Origin: Wurfbainia villosa
Lineage: Eukaryota > Streptophyta > Magnoliopsida > Zingiberales > Zingiberaceae
Direction: 5' to 3'
Assembly: GCA_025175895.1 (NCBI GenBank)
Contig: CM046008.1
Coordinates: forward strand, 26,181,255 to 26,245,254
DNA: 64,000 nt
Both the position numbers and the translations under genes were made by a program. The notes below the pieces were generated by a model that saw nothing but the letters and a program-made list of their open reading frames with translations, was not told the DNA's origin and did not search any database. The first letter of the stretch is position 1; each line of letters begins with the position of its first letter. Below are positions 9,839-20,732 of this stretch, in pieces.

Positions 9839-11476
9839 ATGGCCCATCTCGAGGGTTTTAGCACCGTCCGACCTCCGTTTTACAACGGAGATGACTTCTG
9901 TTATTGGAAGGGTCGGATGGAATGCATTCTTAAAACTCAAATCGATATGTGGATCATAATCCAAACGGGATTCACACTTCCGACTAACGAAGTGGGTGAA
10001 TCCTTGGATTATGACCAATGGACCATTGCGACAAAAAGACAAGTCGAAGCCGACGCTAAGGCAACTCAAATCCTTCAATGCGGCCTATCCAAGGAGGAGC
10101 TAAATCGCGTCGGCCCCTTCATAAGCGCAAAGGATCTTTGGACAAAACTAGTGGAGCTACACGAAGGGACCGATGAAGCCAAGGTATGTAAGCGTGATCT
10201 TCTATTCAATAAACTATATAACCTAAAAATGCAGGAACACGAGTCCGCGACGCAACTCCACGCCCGTGTCCAAGCCATAGTCAACAACCTACACACAATC
10301 GGGCAAAAGGTCGAAAACCGCGACCTTATAAGGTATGTCCTAAACTCTTTTTCGAGGACTACCTTGTGGGCATCCATGGTCGATGCCTACAAGGTCTCCA
10401 AGGATCTTTCTAAACTTAGGTTAGATGAACTCTTTTCTGATTTCGAACTTCATGAGCAGTCTAACTCGGAACCCGAGAAGGGTATAACACTTTTTGCAGG
10501 TTCGAGGAAGAAAACCGCAAGCAAGCCACCCCCGAAGGAAGAAGAGGATGAGTCGGATTCGGAGGTCGACTCGGAAATGGAAGCCGAACTAGTCAACCTA
10601 GTTCAGAAGATAGTCAAGGGCCGAAAATGAGCCGTCACTCGACCCAACGAAGGTAAGCCTAAAAGTTCAAACATAAGATGTTATGAATGCAACAGGTTTG
10701 GACACATTAAGTCCGAGTGCCCAAAACTCAAGAGCAAGGCACCAAAACATAAAAAGGCACTCAACGCTACTTGGGAAGAAGCCTCCGAGGAAGAAGACAA
10801 TGATCAAGTCCTTATGGCTAAACCGGTGGAATCGGAGACGGAGTCGGAACCAGAACCAGAATTAGAAACCGAAGACGAGTCGGACTACGAAACACTATTC
10901 AAGACAAGCCACGGATACGCATCTGGTTCAAAAGATACACTCAAGGTAAGCCGGTCTCTTATTACTACTCTTTATAGTGCAATTAAGTTTTTAAATAAAA
11001 AGTTAACTAAGTCCGAGTCCAAGGTCGAGACCCTGGTTGAGGAAGTTAAACTCCTCAAACACGAGGTCTCCCTAACCTCTTTGACTAGTCGAGTTCAAGA
11101 GAAGGACTCAACTCGAGTTGAAAAACTCGAAGTTGAGAACTCACTCTTGAAAAGTCAAGTCGAAGATCTTAGGAATACGTTGGAAAGGTTTACTTTGGGA
11201 TCCAAAGGACTTAACCTCCTACTTGGATCACAAAGGGCCGTGTACAACAAGGCCGGACTAGGGTTTAGCTCAAACACGACCAATAAGTCGTATATGTCAA
11301 TCGTAAGTAGACATAGAAAACGTGTCCAAGCATGGGTCCCTAAGACCACCTTGATTTCAAACTTAGGATCAAACCAGTACTAGGTTCCCAAGGACCAAAT
11401 CCACTATGTGGAGAGACCGAATCGATTCAACGGTCCAGGGGGAGCTAGTACGAAATTTGTTTGTGTTTTAACTTAG
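9839..11476 (+). pseudogene. gag: gag of element A, two in-frame stops
   Basis: The start is MAHLEGFSTVRPPFYNGDD at 9839. An upstream Met at 9719 lies in leader sequence and is not conserved in E. The frame holds the copia capsid region, an acidic linker and an intact CCHC zinc knuckle (CYECNRFGHIKSEC, from 10679). A long charged coiled-coil-like part with VEEVKLLK and VEDLRNTLERF follows, then the C-terminal SQRAVYNKAGLGF block shared with B and E. Stops at 10628-10630 (TGA where E has CGA) and near 11382 (TAG where E has TGG) are transitions of the kind expected from cytosine deamination. Without them the frame is 545 codons. The product would be the particle-forming structural protein. Confidence 0.9.
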
Positions 11477-12058
11477 AAATTACATGCTTAGGTTTTTATT
11501 TAGTTTGATTTTCCTTTTTAGAATGGTTAGATAGGACTATAACTCGTCAATACTTGATAACATAGTACCGGGGACGCGAGATGATGATGTACGCTAGGAA
11601 GCGAGTCTTGTGTATTCGGGCTAGATAAGGCGTATCTAGTTCAGTGCACTTGACCGAGCGAAACTAGCTAAAGCTACCTCGCCGTATCCTAGACTAGTTA
11701 GACCAGGAAAGTGGTCTTAGGTGAGTCAAGTCTCTATTTTCTTGAAAATAGCTTTGTCTAAGGAAGTGGTCGTTGTTCCGATCAAAGAAGGCCTCTGTGC
11801 CTCGCCATAACCTGGAAGCCATGATCTTGAAAAGGTGACTTGATGAGCCTAAGGTCAAATCCGAATCTAACGCAAGGTTGACAAGTGTTTAAGTCATTAA
11901 ACTTAATTCAACTAAAAATTTGGAAGTCATCTCACAAGAACATATAGGATTAACATGTTTGATCATATAGACATGGGTGAGATGATTTAGGTTAATAATC
12001 TTCAACCAATCTTTAATAAATCCAATATCCGATCCAACTACTTTGCGTGTAGGATCAA
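11477..12058 (+). other. Non-coding spacer between gag and pol of A
   Basis: No long frame is seen. The spacer contains a conserved block at 11751-11820 (gctttgtctaaggaagtgg... through ...cctggaagcc) shared with E (52966-53035) and with the leader of G (47180-47250). A normal copia element runs gag into protease in one frame, so this gap is unusual and is shared with E. Confidence 0.7.
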
Positions 12059-15000
12059 TGGATGTTGGATAGTGGTTGCTCCCGACACATGACCGGGGAT
12101 CAACTCAAGTTTTCGAAGCTTCGATTCAAACGACAAGGATCGGTAGCCTTCGGAAATAACGGCAAGCTCAAAATCATCGAATCAGGTGATATTGAGCTCA
12201 ATTCAAATTTTGTTATTCAAAATGTTTTATTAGTAGAAAATTTTCAATATAATTTACTTAGTGTAAGATAATTGTGTGATAATAACTATACGGTCATATT
12301 TCTAGAAAATGAATGCGTAATTAATACAAACGAAACCTCTAAAACAATTCTTAAAGGGACTAGAAATAACAACATTTACACTATCAACTTAACTAACTCC
12401 TCAACTAAGTGTCTTATGACACGGCAAGAGGAATCGTGGTTGTGGCACCGACGACTCGGTCACTCACACCCAAGACTCATCCACAAGATGAGTCAGAGTG
12501 ATTTAGTCAGAGGTTTGCCTAACCTCAATAACTTGGATAATAAAATATGTAATGCTTGTCAACAAGGTAAACAATCTAGGACACAACATCAACTAACTAG
12601 TCAAGAACGAACCAAAAGTGTGCTTGAGCTCCTACACATGGATCTATTTGATTCACGCAGCTAAGTCATAGCAAGTAAATGCAGTCATAATTGATGACTA
12701 TTCTAGATTTACTTGGGTTAGGTTCATCAAACACAAAAATGATACCCTAGATCAATTAATCAATCTATTTAAGTTAATAGAAAATCAACAAAGCATTAAA
12801 ATCAAAAGACTTAGGACTGATCATGGTGGTGAATTCGAAAACCATAGGTTTACAGAATTCTGTAACCTAAATGGATACCACCACGAGTTCTCTTGCCCTA
12901 GAACTCCACAACAAAATGGCCTAGTAGAACGCAAAAATAGAACCCTACAAGAAGCCTCTAGGACAATGTTAAATGAGTATAACCTACCCGATAGGTTTTG
13001 GGCGGAAGCCGTGAGTACGGCATGCTATGTCCAAAATAGAATCCTTATGGTAAAGAGGCACCTTAATACCTCATACGAGATTTATCACGATAAAATACCT
13101 AACATCAAGTACTTTAGGGTATTTGGATGTAAGGTACATATCCTAAACACTAAGGATTACCTAGGGAAATTTACATCCAAAACCACGACCGAAATCTTTC
13201 TAGGATACTCGACTACAAGCAGAGCTTATAGAGTATATAACCACGACACTCTTAGAGTCGAGGAGACTATCAATGTAGTATTTGATGAAGGACACGAACC
13301 TACAAAACCTCCGGCAACCCCAATTAGCGAGCCGACTCATACTAGACCTAACTCTGATCCGGAGATCAGGTCTAGTGTTAATCCTAACCTAAGTCAACCA
13401 AGTCACTCTATCGACCAAGTGATAGATGACTCCAACCAAACTAGAACTCAAACAAGCCATCCTATGGATCAAGTTGTAGACTCAAACCCAAATCCAACTA
13501 GGACCCACACGAATCATCCTATCGACCAAGTGATAGGTGATCCAAGTCTAGGAGTTCGAACTAGAGCCTCATACAGAAACCTTAGTCAAATATCTTTGAT
13601 TTCTAAAATTGAACCCAAAACTATTGACCAAGCTCTTCTTGATCCCGATTGGATTATAGCAATGCAAGAAGAGTTGGCTCAATTCACTAGGAATGAAGTA
13701 TGGGAATTAGTACCACCACCTAAAGATAAAACAATCATTGGAACAAGGTGGGTGTTTAGAAATAAAATTGATGATAAAGGTGAAGTAGTTAGAAATAAAG
13801 CTAGACTAGTTGCTAAAGGGTTTAGTCAAGTCGAAGGTTTAGATTACGATGAGACCTATGCCCCAGTAGCTAGATTAGAGTCCATTCGAATGCTATTAGC
13901 ATATGCAGCACATCGAGGATTTAAATTGTTTCAAATGGATGTGAAATCTGCATTCTTAAATGGATACATTAAAGAAGAAGTTTACGTTAGTCAACCCCCC
14001 GGTTTCGAAAGTTTAGACAAACCCGATCATGTCCTTAGGTTAAAGAAAGCTCTTTATGGACTTAAACAAGCTCCGCGAGCTTGGTACGAGAGACTTTCGA
14101 TTTATCTTAAGTCCAAAGGCTTTAACCAAGGTGTAGTTGACCCAACCATTTTCGTAAAAACCTTAGGTACAGACATATTCATAGCCCAAATCTACGTAGA
14201 TGATATTATTTTCGGAACCACCAACTCAATCCTACTAAATGAGTTCATTTCACTTATGGAAAGTGAATTTGAAATGAATTTAGTAGGCGAATTAAGTTTC
14301 TTTTTAGGTCTACAAATTAAACAAACTAAAGATGGAATATACCTACATCAACGCAAATATACTAGGGAATTAATTAAACGCTTTGGAATGCAAGACGCTA
14401 AAATTATTAATACCCCAATGACAACTAATGTGAATATAGAAGAAGATTTAATCGGAAACTCAATTGATTTAAAATACTATAGGAGCAAAATAGAGTCTAT
14501 AGCGACCTAATATCCTATTTGCAGTAAGTATGTGCGCAAGGTTCCAAACCGGTGCCAAGGAGTCTCACCTAACTCTAGTCAAGCGTATCCTTAGATATCT
14601 AAAGGGTACACTTAATGTCGGTATTTGGTACCCTAGATCTACCGAGTTCGAACTAACCGGCTACTCCGATTCGGACTATGCCGGTAGTAAGCTCGATAGA
14701 AAGAGTACAAGTGGTTGTTGTCAACTTCTCGGCTCGAGTCTAGTGAGTTGGTGCAGTAGGAAGCAACACTGTGTTGCTTTATCTACCACCGAAGCCGAAT
14801 ACATCGCGATGGGTGAGTGTGTCACGCAGCTTCTTTGGATGAAGCACACTCTCCGCGACTTTAAGTTAGACTTTACAAATACTAAACTTCACGTAGATAA
14901 CATTAGTTCAATTAATCTTACAAAGAATCTGATATGTCACTCTAGGACCAAACATATAGAGGTCAAACACCATTTCATTCGAGAACATGTGGCCAACGGA

Positions 15001-15120
15001 GCCATACAACTCGAATACGTCGAATCAAAGTCTAACTTAGCAGACCTATTTACTAAACCCCTACCCGAAGCCAAATTTAGTCTATTAAGACGAAAATTGG
15101 GCATGTGCGTAGTAGAATAG
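12059..15120 (+). pseudogene. pol: pol of element A: protease, integrase, RT, RNase H
   Basis: The frame opens with the protease active site WMLDSGCSRHMTGD. It continues through the gag-pre-integrase zinc-binding segment (WHRRLGHSHPRL...CNACQQGKQ), the integrase core (HMDLF, TDHGGEF, GLVERKNRTL, the D-D-E residues), reverse transcriptase (RLVAKGFSQ, FQMDVKSAFLNG, the catalytic YVDD near 14190) and RNase H (YSDSDYAGS, STTEAEYIA) to ADLFTKPLPE at the C-terminus. Breaks are a TAA at 12269-12271, a garbled stretch with frame loss near 12650-12690, and a loss of about 26 bp near 14490-14515 relative to E. Pol would copy the RNA to DNA and insert it; this copy cannot. Confidence 0.92.
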
Positions 15121-16026
15121 GAACTTGCAAATTATATTTTCTTACTACTATTTCTTAATTTTTATTTTTTATGGAAGTAGTATAGGACATACCTTAGATT
15201 TCATGCACCTATAGATTTAAGGAGCCAATACATCTCACAACACATAGGACTAATGTGTTTGTGTACTTAGTCACGTAGATGGGCGTGAGATGTTAGGACC
15301 TTACTCCTGGTTCCAGATGTAGAGCTAGTGCATCGTTATGAACCACGGAGTATAATCATACATACTAACCGACTCTAACCAGGACTGGTTGATCTTTCAT
15401 ATCAATCAAGCCAAATATGAGTCGAACATTTTATAGATGAACTTATTTTCAGTATATTATTTTCAAAATAATGTGGAACATGCTTGGACTTTATATTTAA
15501 CACTTATTTTTGTTTTCCACACACACCCTCACTCTTTTCGATATATGGCAAAAGGGGGAGAAAAAGGCCAAAGTTAAGGGGTACAAAATTTTTTTTATAA
15601 CTTAACTCTTACTTTATATTTAAACCAAAAGTTAACTTTAAGTTTTGAAAACTTATTAAGACCAAGTTAAGATAATTCTTAACTTAAACTTATTTGTGCC
15701 ATCAACATTTTACTCATTTTTAATGTTTTACTTAAGGGGGAGAAAGGGCCAAGTTATGAAGAACTCTTAACTTAAACGTTTTACTAAGGCCAACTTTAAG
15801 TAATGTTAAGAAACCCTCAAAGGGGGAGGATTAAGGTCTTTCCTCAAGACTCACCCTCGGTCAAGGGGGAGGTTTCCTCAAGGGGGAATGCTTGAAGAAA
15901 ATCCTTACTACTCCAACTTAATCTTCTTTATTTTTTTGTTGTTTGTTTCTAATACACATTATTCTTTATGCTTGCTATTTACTTAAATTTGTATGTGGGT
16001 TTGCCATAAATCAAAAAGGGGGAGAT
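15121..16026 (+). other. 3' spacer of A with multiple purine tracts
   Basis: Non-coding. AAGGGGGAG-type tracts recur near 15552, 15735, 15818, 15863 and 15879, before the true polypurine tract ATCAAAAAGGGGGAGA at 16010-16025. No env-like frame is present. Multiplied polypurine tracts are, from memory, a reported Sirevirus hallmark. Confidence 0.8.
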
Positions 16027-17142
16027 TGTTGGTGCAGTAGGCACCTAAGTCGAACCTGAGTTTTGATTATAGCAAACGATACAAAGTTAAACTTATGTCG
16101 TTATCTCACGAGCTGAATCGAGTGTGCAGAAGATTGCTAAACCTGGAGCTGAAGGCTAGCGACACTCGGAGGAAGCCGGGTGGTCGTGCGACACTCGAGT
16201 GACTTCGGAGGGAGTCGAAGGAATCGAGTGGAAGGCCGGAAGCAAAAGCGACATGGTAAGTATCGAGGTAAGCTCGTGTTTGCGAGCATAAGTGAGGTCG
16301 TATCCTCCTTACGGGGATGGTCTTAAGCATAGATCCGACCAAAGACATCCCATCGATGGTCTAGGTCGAGATCGGACGGTCGAAGGCCGTCGAAATAATG
16401 TTTTCTTTGAGCTAACTTTGCCTTGCAGCTAGCATCGATCATTGCCCGGCTTGGAGGACTCGACGCCCTTCATCGATCGTCTCATCATCGGCCTTTCGTG
16501 ATGCTACTATCAGTCGACTGATGATGGCCATCAGTCGACTGATGGTCAATGATCAGCTTCGAGGAGTCAAGGCTTATCACCCCATTTCAAAGAGGTTTTG
16601 TGTCCATTTGTGATTGGTTGAAGACCCATTCGATGAGGGGCTCAAAGGTTATAAAAGGAGGGCTTGTCTTAGGGTTTTTCATCAATTAAAAAGGCTTCCA
16701 AGTGCTTCCGATATGCTCCGACATCCCTACGACGAAGCGCTGCCGAGACGACGACTAGAGCTTCAATCTCCAACCTTTGAAGTCGTCGGTAACGAAAGTT
16801 TAAATTGTATTTCAGTTTATTTTTTTAGTAAAGCTTTCATTATAACGAGGAGAGGGGGAGTGTCCCTCTACCTCGAGCTTTTGTCATTTTGTGTATCCGT
16901 CTAACTCCTACCTCCAACGAGGAGGAGTTCTTTAGTAGTTTGCCCTCCGTACGTGGTCAAGGACCACTAGGGCCTTGGAGTAGTAGCCTTTGGCTATGAA
17001 CCAAGTAAAACTCTTGTGTCTATTGTCTCGCTTGTTTTATTTTTATCTTCCGCTGTGTCTACTCGCATTTTAACGAATGCTTTTGAACGAAAAATTTCTA
17101 TCGCTATTCACCCCCCCCTCTAGCGATCCACTCGATCCAACA
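16027..17142 (+). repeat. 3' LTR of A
   Basis: The LTR is 1116 bp with TGTTGGTG...CCAACA ends. Two CAGTCGACTG palindromes lie at 16511 and 16532. It is followed by the GTAGT duplication at 17143-17147. Confidence 0.93.
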
Positions 17143-17291
17143 GTAGTGAGTGGTGAACCCGCCAAGACTCCATGTGTGAATTACTAAGTCCTACAAGACT
17201 CCAACGCACATATCAAACCGTAATAACACCCTAACTTAAACCCTTTGTCATACACATCAAAACCTTATTATGGCAAGAGATTGCCCTAACA
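17143..17291 (-). repeat. 5' LTR of B, segment 2 (start of the LTR)
   Basis: This is the continuation of 7206-8222 after A. It matches 4048-4196 of the truncated LTR nearly base for base and begins TGTTAGGGC on the minus strand at 17291. The first five bases are A's duplicated target. Confidence 0.88.
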
Positions 17292-18349
17292 GATGCCTTC
17301 TTTTCAACCATTCATTTCTTTAAGGTATCTAATGCCCATGTTAGTTGCTCTATCCTCTCATTACTAAGATATGCGAACATAAGTGAGTAAGTTCGCATTA
17401 TGGATGTGATACCCACAACCTCCAATAGTGGTATCCGATACTCATTGGTCTTGTATGTGACATCAATGATCAACACAGACGAAAAGTTAACAGTCAACTC
17501 TAGACTTTTTGGATGAACTCAAAGAATATTTGTGATTTCATTGGTGTCTGAATTTATACGGTAATTAAGGGGGTATTCTTTCTTGATTAATTGGTTCAAG
17601 ACATACTGAATAGAATTTAGGTGGTCCCGTTTAGCGAGATTTATTTGTGAAAATGGCATTGTAAATGCTTTTGATCCTCGTAGTGTTGGATGGGTCTCTT
17701 TCCTTCAAAATACTAAGAATTTCACGAGGTGTGGTATTGTTGGCCATGTCGAGCACAAATTCGTTCTTTATTGGTTTTAACCTACTCGGGTACTCATGGT
17801 CATTAATATATTTTGCTAATTGATGATTATGAAAACGATAGACAACCCTTAAATCCCACATCACACAATCTGGAGGTATTGGTATACCTCATAGCTCAAA
17901 TGGATATTCATATTTTTTAGTCCCAGTATTTCTTTTTAAGGATTATCCATCAACTAGATATCGTGGCGGTTTATACTTTTCACCTCTTTCACACATAAGA
18001 TAACACTTTGGTAGCTTGCCACCTTTTAAATTAGCAGAATTTTTAATAACCACTATAATATCATTCTTTAGAGCAACTGTCTTTACCCAATTTATCATGT
18101 ATTCTCTACTTTTAAATATCTATATAAAAAATATAACAAAGATGTATAAGTATGACATTATCTAATCTTAATATAATTTCTCTACTTATAAAATAAATAA
18201 CGAATATGCATAAAACAATGATAATAACTAACCTGATCTGTGGTAAATTCAACTGTATAATCGCGACTGTTGTTGGAGATACTCTCTTCACTAGGAATAT
18301 TATTCTCAATTGACCAATTATCTGAAAATAAACCCAAATAGTCATCCAT
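17292..18349 (-). pseudogene. MULE/FAR1-related transposase, N-terminal exons
   Basis: Exon 1 starts MDDYLGLFSDNW at 18349 and ends at about 18233 before a GT. After an AT-rich intron an exon resumes near 18105. It carries a FAR1-type DNA-binding region (CERGEKYKPP, GTKKYEYPFEL, where the family usually has Cys in place of the two Tyr), an HNH-like RFHNHQLAKYI block, LSILKERDPSN, and the start of the transposase domain (VLIIDVTYKTNEYRIPLLEV, LSNERIEQLTWAL). Stops occur at several points. The frame runs straight into the LTR of B at 17291, and the C-terminal part is found at 3175-3701. It could be a transposon gene or a host FAR1-like gene descended from one. The divergent zinc ligands and stops mark it as dead. 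Confidence 0.82.
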
Positions 18350-18494
18350 AGTTTCCTTCTATGAATTACGAAAAGTAATGGCTAAGAAGATAACTATGTT
18401 TCAGGAAGAGAAAAGGAGAGGCTGAGAGGGAGATAGCAGTAGAGGGAGGTGTGACTAAAGAGTGACTAAAAATAAAGTGTGAGAGGAGGATTTA

Positions 18495-19165
18495 AAGGGA
18501 GAGATTTTGACATGTGTTACGAGTTGAAGGGTGAGTAATTTAAGGGGAGGGGAGGTTCTGACATGTGTCAAGAGTTGAAGAGTGAGTAATTTAAGGGGAG
18601 AGGAGGTTCTGACATATGTTAAGAGTTGAAGGGTGAGTAATTTAAAAGGAGGGGAGGTTCTGACATGTGTTAAGGGTTGGATAGGGTAATTTAAAGGGAA
18701 AGGGGTGTTTTGACATGTGTCAAGGATTGAAGGATGGATAATTTAAAGAGAGTAAGGAGTTCTGACATGTGTCAAGAGTTGGAAGTGGGGTAATTTAAAC
18801 AGATGAGAGATTTTGACATGTGTCAAGTGTTGGAAGGGGATAATTTAAAGTGATGAGAGATTTTGACATGTGTCAAGAGTTGGAAAGAGGGTAATTTAAA
18901 GGGATGAAAGATTTTGACATATGTCAAGGGTTTGAAGGGAGGTAATTTAAAGGGAGAGGAGGTTCTAATATATGTCAAGCGTTGAAAAGAGATAATTTAA
19001 AGGGAGAGGGTGTTTTGACAGGTGTCAATAGTTGGAGGATGGAAAATTTAAAGAGGGTGAGAGATTCTGACATGTGTTATGTGTCAATGGTTGGAGGGAG
19101 AGATGATTTAAAGGGAAAGAAAATTCTAACATGTGTCAAGAGTTGGATGAGAGTAATTTAAGTGT
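18495..19165. repeat. Minisatellite, about 13 units of roughly 50 bp
   Basis: Each unit has the pattern 'ttctgacatgtgtcaagag' plus 'ttg.a..g..gtaatttaaag' plus a purine-rich tail. TGACATGTGTCA is a near-palindrome in every unit. The units are diverged, so the array is old. It lies directly upstream of the MULE gene's start. Confidence 0.85.
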
Positions 19166-19189
19166 CGAATTAAGAAGGTAATTTAAAAA

Positions 19190-19621
19190 AAAAGGAGAGA
19201 TTCTGACCTATGTTAAAAATTATATAAAATAAAAAAAATTGATAAAAAATAATAAACAAAATTATTTAAAGAAATAAAACTAAATAAAAAATAAATAAAA
19301 TTAAAAAAACATTAAAAAAAAATAATTTAAAAATAAAACTAAAAAAATTAATTTAAATTATATATATATATAGTATTAATGAAAAAATAATAAACAAAAT
19401 TAATTTAAAAAATAAAATTAAATAAAATTAAAAAATATACATAAGTAAAATAAAAGAAAAAATAAAGAAAAAAAGGGTAAAAATTTAAAAATATTAAACA
19501 AAATTAATGTAAAAATAAAATTAAATAAAAATTAAATTAAAATAATATATATATATATATATATATAGTATTAATAAAAAAATAATAAACAAAATTTATT
19601 TTAAAAATAAAACTAAATAAA

Positions 19622-19656
<35 letters not shown>

Positions 19657-19695
19657 TAAAATAAAATAAAAAAAAAAGAAAAAAAAAAGGATAAA
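19190..19695. repeat. AT-rich low-complexity stretch with TA microsatellites
   Basis: Mostly A and T with AAATAAAATTAA-like words and three (TA)n runs near 19360, 19545 and 19627. No gene is visible. Confidence 0.85.
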
Positions 19696-19981
19696 AACGT
19701 CATTTGAATTGGGGAGGGGTGGAAGCGGTGTGTGAGAGAGAGAGCGAGAGCTATGTTTTCTACTCATTAAAAGCAATGCAGGTTCCTTCTACCTTAATCA
19801 TCACGCAATTGGGGAATGTGACAGGCATCTATCAGATTCAATGTTCTGATGCTACACCTCACATTCAAAACCGTCTTCTCATACCCGCTGGCCTACGTGC
19901 CACGCCGCCCGCCATCCTCTTTCCTTTATGAACAAGTGTGTCAGTTTTCGTATCCTCGTTGGTCATGACCAATTGAAAAAA

Positions 19982-19987
19982 CACGTG
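19982..19987 (+). promoter_or_regulatory. G-box upstream of the small gene
   Basis: CACGTG lies about 110 bp upstream of the TATA box at 20098. G-boxes bind bZIP and bHLH factors in plants. A single six-base match is weak alone; position supports it. Confidence 0.4.
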
Positions 19988-20097
19988 AGAATTGTGGCAT
20001 ATATTAGTTTTTATTTATTTGAAAGCTATCGCGAGTGGAAATTAAAGCAAATAGTAAAGGCGAACTTGGAGTAAAAGCAAAGGCCGCCTCCAGGCTC

Positions 20098-20104
20098 TAT
20101 ATAA
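20098..20104 (+). promoter_or_regulatory. TATA box of the small gene
   Basis: TATATAA within CTCTATATAACC lies 85 bp upstream of the ATG at 20183, a normal plant 5' UTR distance allowing for a start site about 30 bp downstream. Confidence 0.55.
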
Positions 20105-20182
20105 CCACCCATTCCTTTTCGGCTTCCACTAATCCACCAATCTCCAGCGGTATAGAGAAAGGAAGAGAAGACAGGAAGTAGA

Positions 20183-20317
20183 ATGATGATTAATGGAGGG
20201 AGGAAAAAAAGCAGCAGTCGCCTCATCCCAAGGCGTGGGCAGGTGAAGGCCTCCATCGCCCTTGGCCTCGCCCACTCCCTTGTCGTGCTTCTTTCTCGGT
20301 GGCCGCCGAGACCATGA
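20183..20317 (+). CDS. Small basic protein of 44 residues, possible host gene
   Basis: The ORF starts MMINGGRKKSSSRLIPRRGQ and ends with TGA at 20315-20317. A second ATG at 20186 could also serve. The first half is strongly basic. The second half (residues 23-38) is hydrophobic and could be a membrane-associated or amphipathic helix. GC-rich third codon positions, a TATA box at 20098 and surrounding sequence unlike the transposons argue for a real gene. From memory, an 'SRL.P.RGQVK' block followed by a short hydrophobic helix occurs in small uncharacterised plant proteins; I cannot verify this. Function unknown. It is flanked by the minisatellite/AT region and by the LTR of D. Confidence 0.5.
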   Translation: MMINGGRKKSSSRLIPRRGQVKASIALGLAHSLVVLLSRWPPRP

Positions 20318-20732
20318 CTTCTCTCCACCTCTCTCTTATGTCTCTTGTTTGGATTTGTTTTTATACATTTTTAGGCATTTCAGTTCCTCTGCCCCAGTTT
20401 TTGTTTGTTGGGGGTTCATGTAAATTGGGACTGTGAATTAATGCAGAAGCTGTAAGTATCGTTGGCTTTTATCTTAAACTCAAGTCTTCAATGCTTCTCA
20501 GTTTTATTAATTAGCGATTTGTGTCATTGTGTGATATATGTTGTTTAAAACGGAACCGAGATTATAGTGTTTGGGGCCTAAGTTATTTTGGATCACCACC
20601 ATCTCCCATGCACCATTTAATGCATGACAGAGGCAAAGTGATTGATGTCCAACATTATACTTTAACACATCCCATACAAACTATATACACCGGAAAGAAG
20701 ATACATTGACCATTCAACCCGTAGAAATACAC
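20318..20732 (+). other. Downstream flank of the small gene up to D
   Basis: Nothing coding is seen. It is T-rich at first, as expected for a 3' UTR. It ends at the LTR of D, where TACAC (20728-20732) should be one copy of D's target duplication; its partner is off-window. Confidence 0.45.

Larger units (their letters stand above)
8223..17142 (+). mobile_element. Element A: full-length Sirevirus-type Ty1/copia element, inactive
   Basis: A is complete from LTR to LTR (8920 bp) with a perfect GTAGT duplication. The order is 5' LTR, tRNA-Met primer site, leader, gag, a 580-bp non-coding spacer, pol (protease, integrase, reverse transcriptase, RNase H), a 900-bp spacer with multiple purine tracts, polypurine tract and 3' LTR. 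The Gag and the DSGCSRHMTGD protease signature place it with the Sirevirus (SIRE/Maximus) lineage. It sits inside the LTR of B and is therefore younger than B. No env-like ORF follows pol. Confidence 0.92.
3702..17291 (-). mobile_element. Element B: gag-only Sirevirus-like retrotransposon, interrupted by A
   Basis: B reads on the minus strand. Its 5' LTR is on the right (7206-8222 plus 17143-17291, split by A). Then come the tRNA primer site (7191-7203), gag (7143-5431), a 1.2-kb non-coding spacer, a polypurine tract and a truncated 3' LTR (4196-3702). No protease, integrase, reverse transcriptase or RNase H is present between gag and the 3' LTR, so the element would have needed an autonomous partner. 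About 590 bp of the 3' LTR terminus is missing at 3701/3702, where the sequence switches directly to MULE transposase. One deletion across the boundary would explain both losses. Confidence 0.85.

Noticed and set aside
15121..16026. Env-like gene after pol, as in some Sireviruses
   Set aside because: No reading frame of useful length in A or E; only non-coding purine-rich spacer.
18495..19165. Possible CRISPR-like array
   Set aside because: Units are contiguous and diverged, without unique spacers, in plant DNA; it is a minisatellite.
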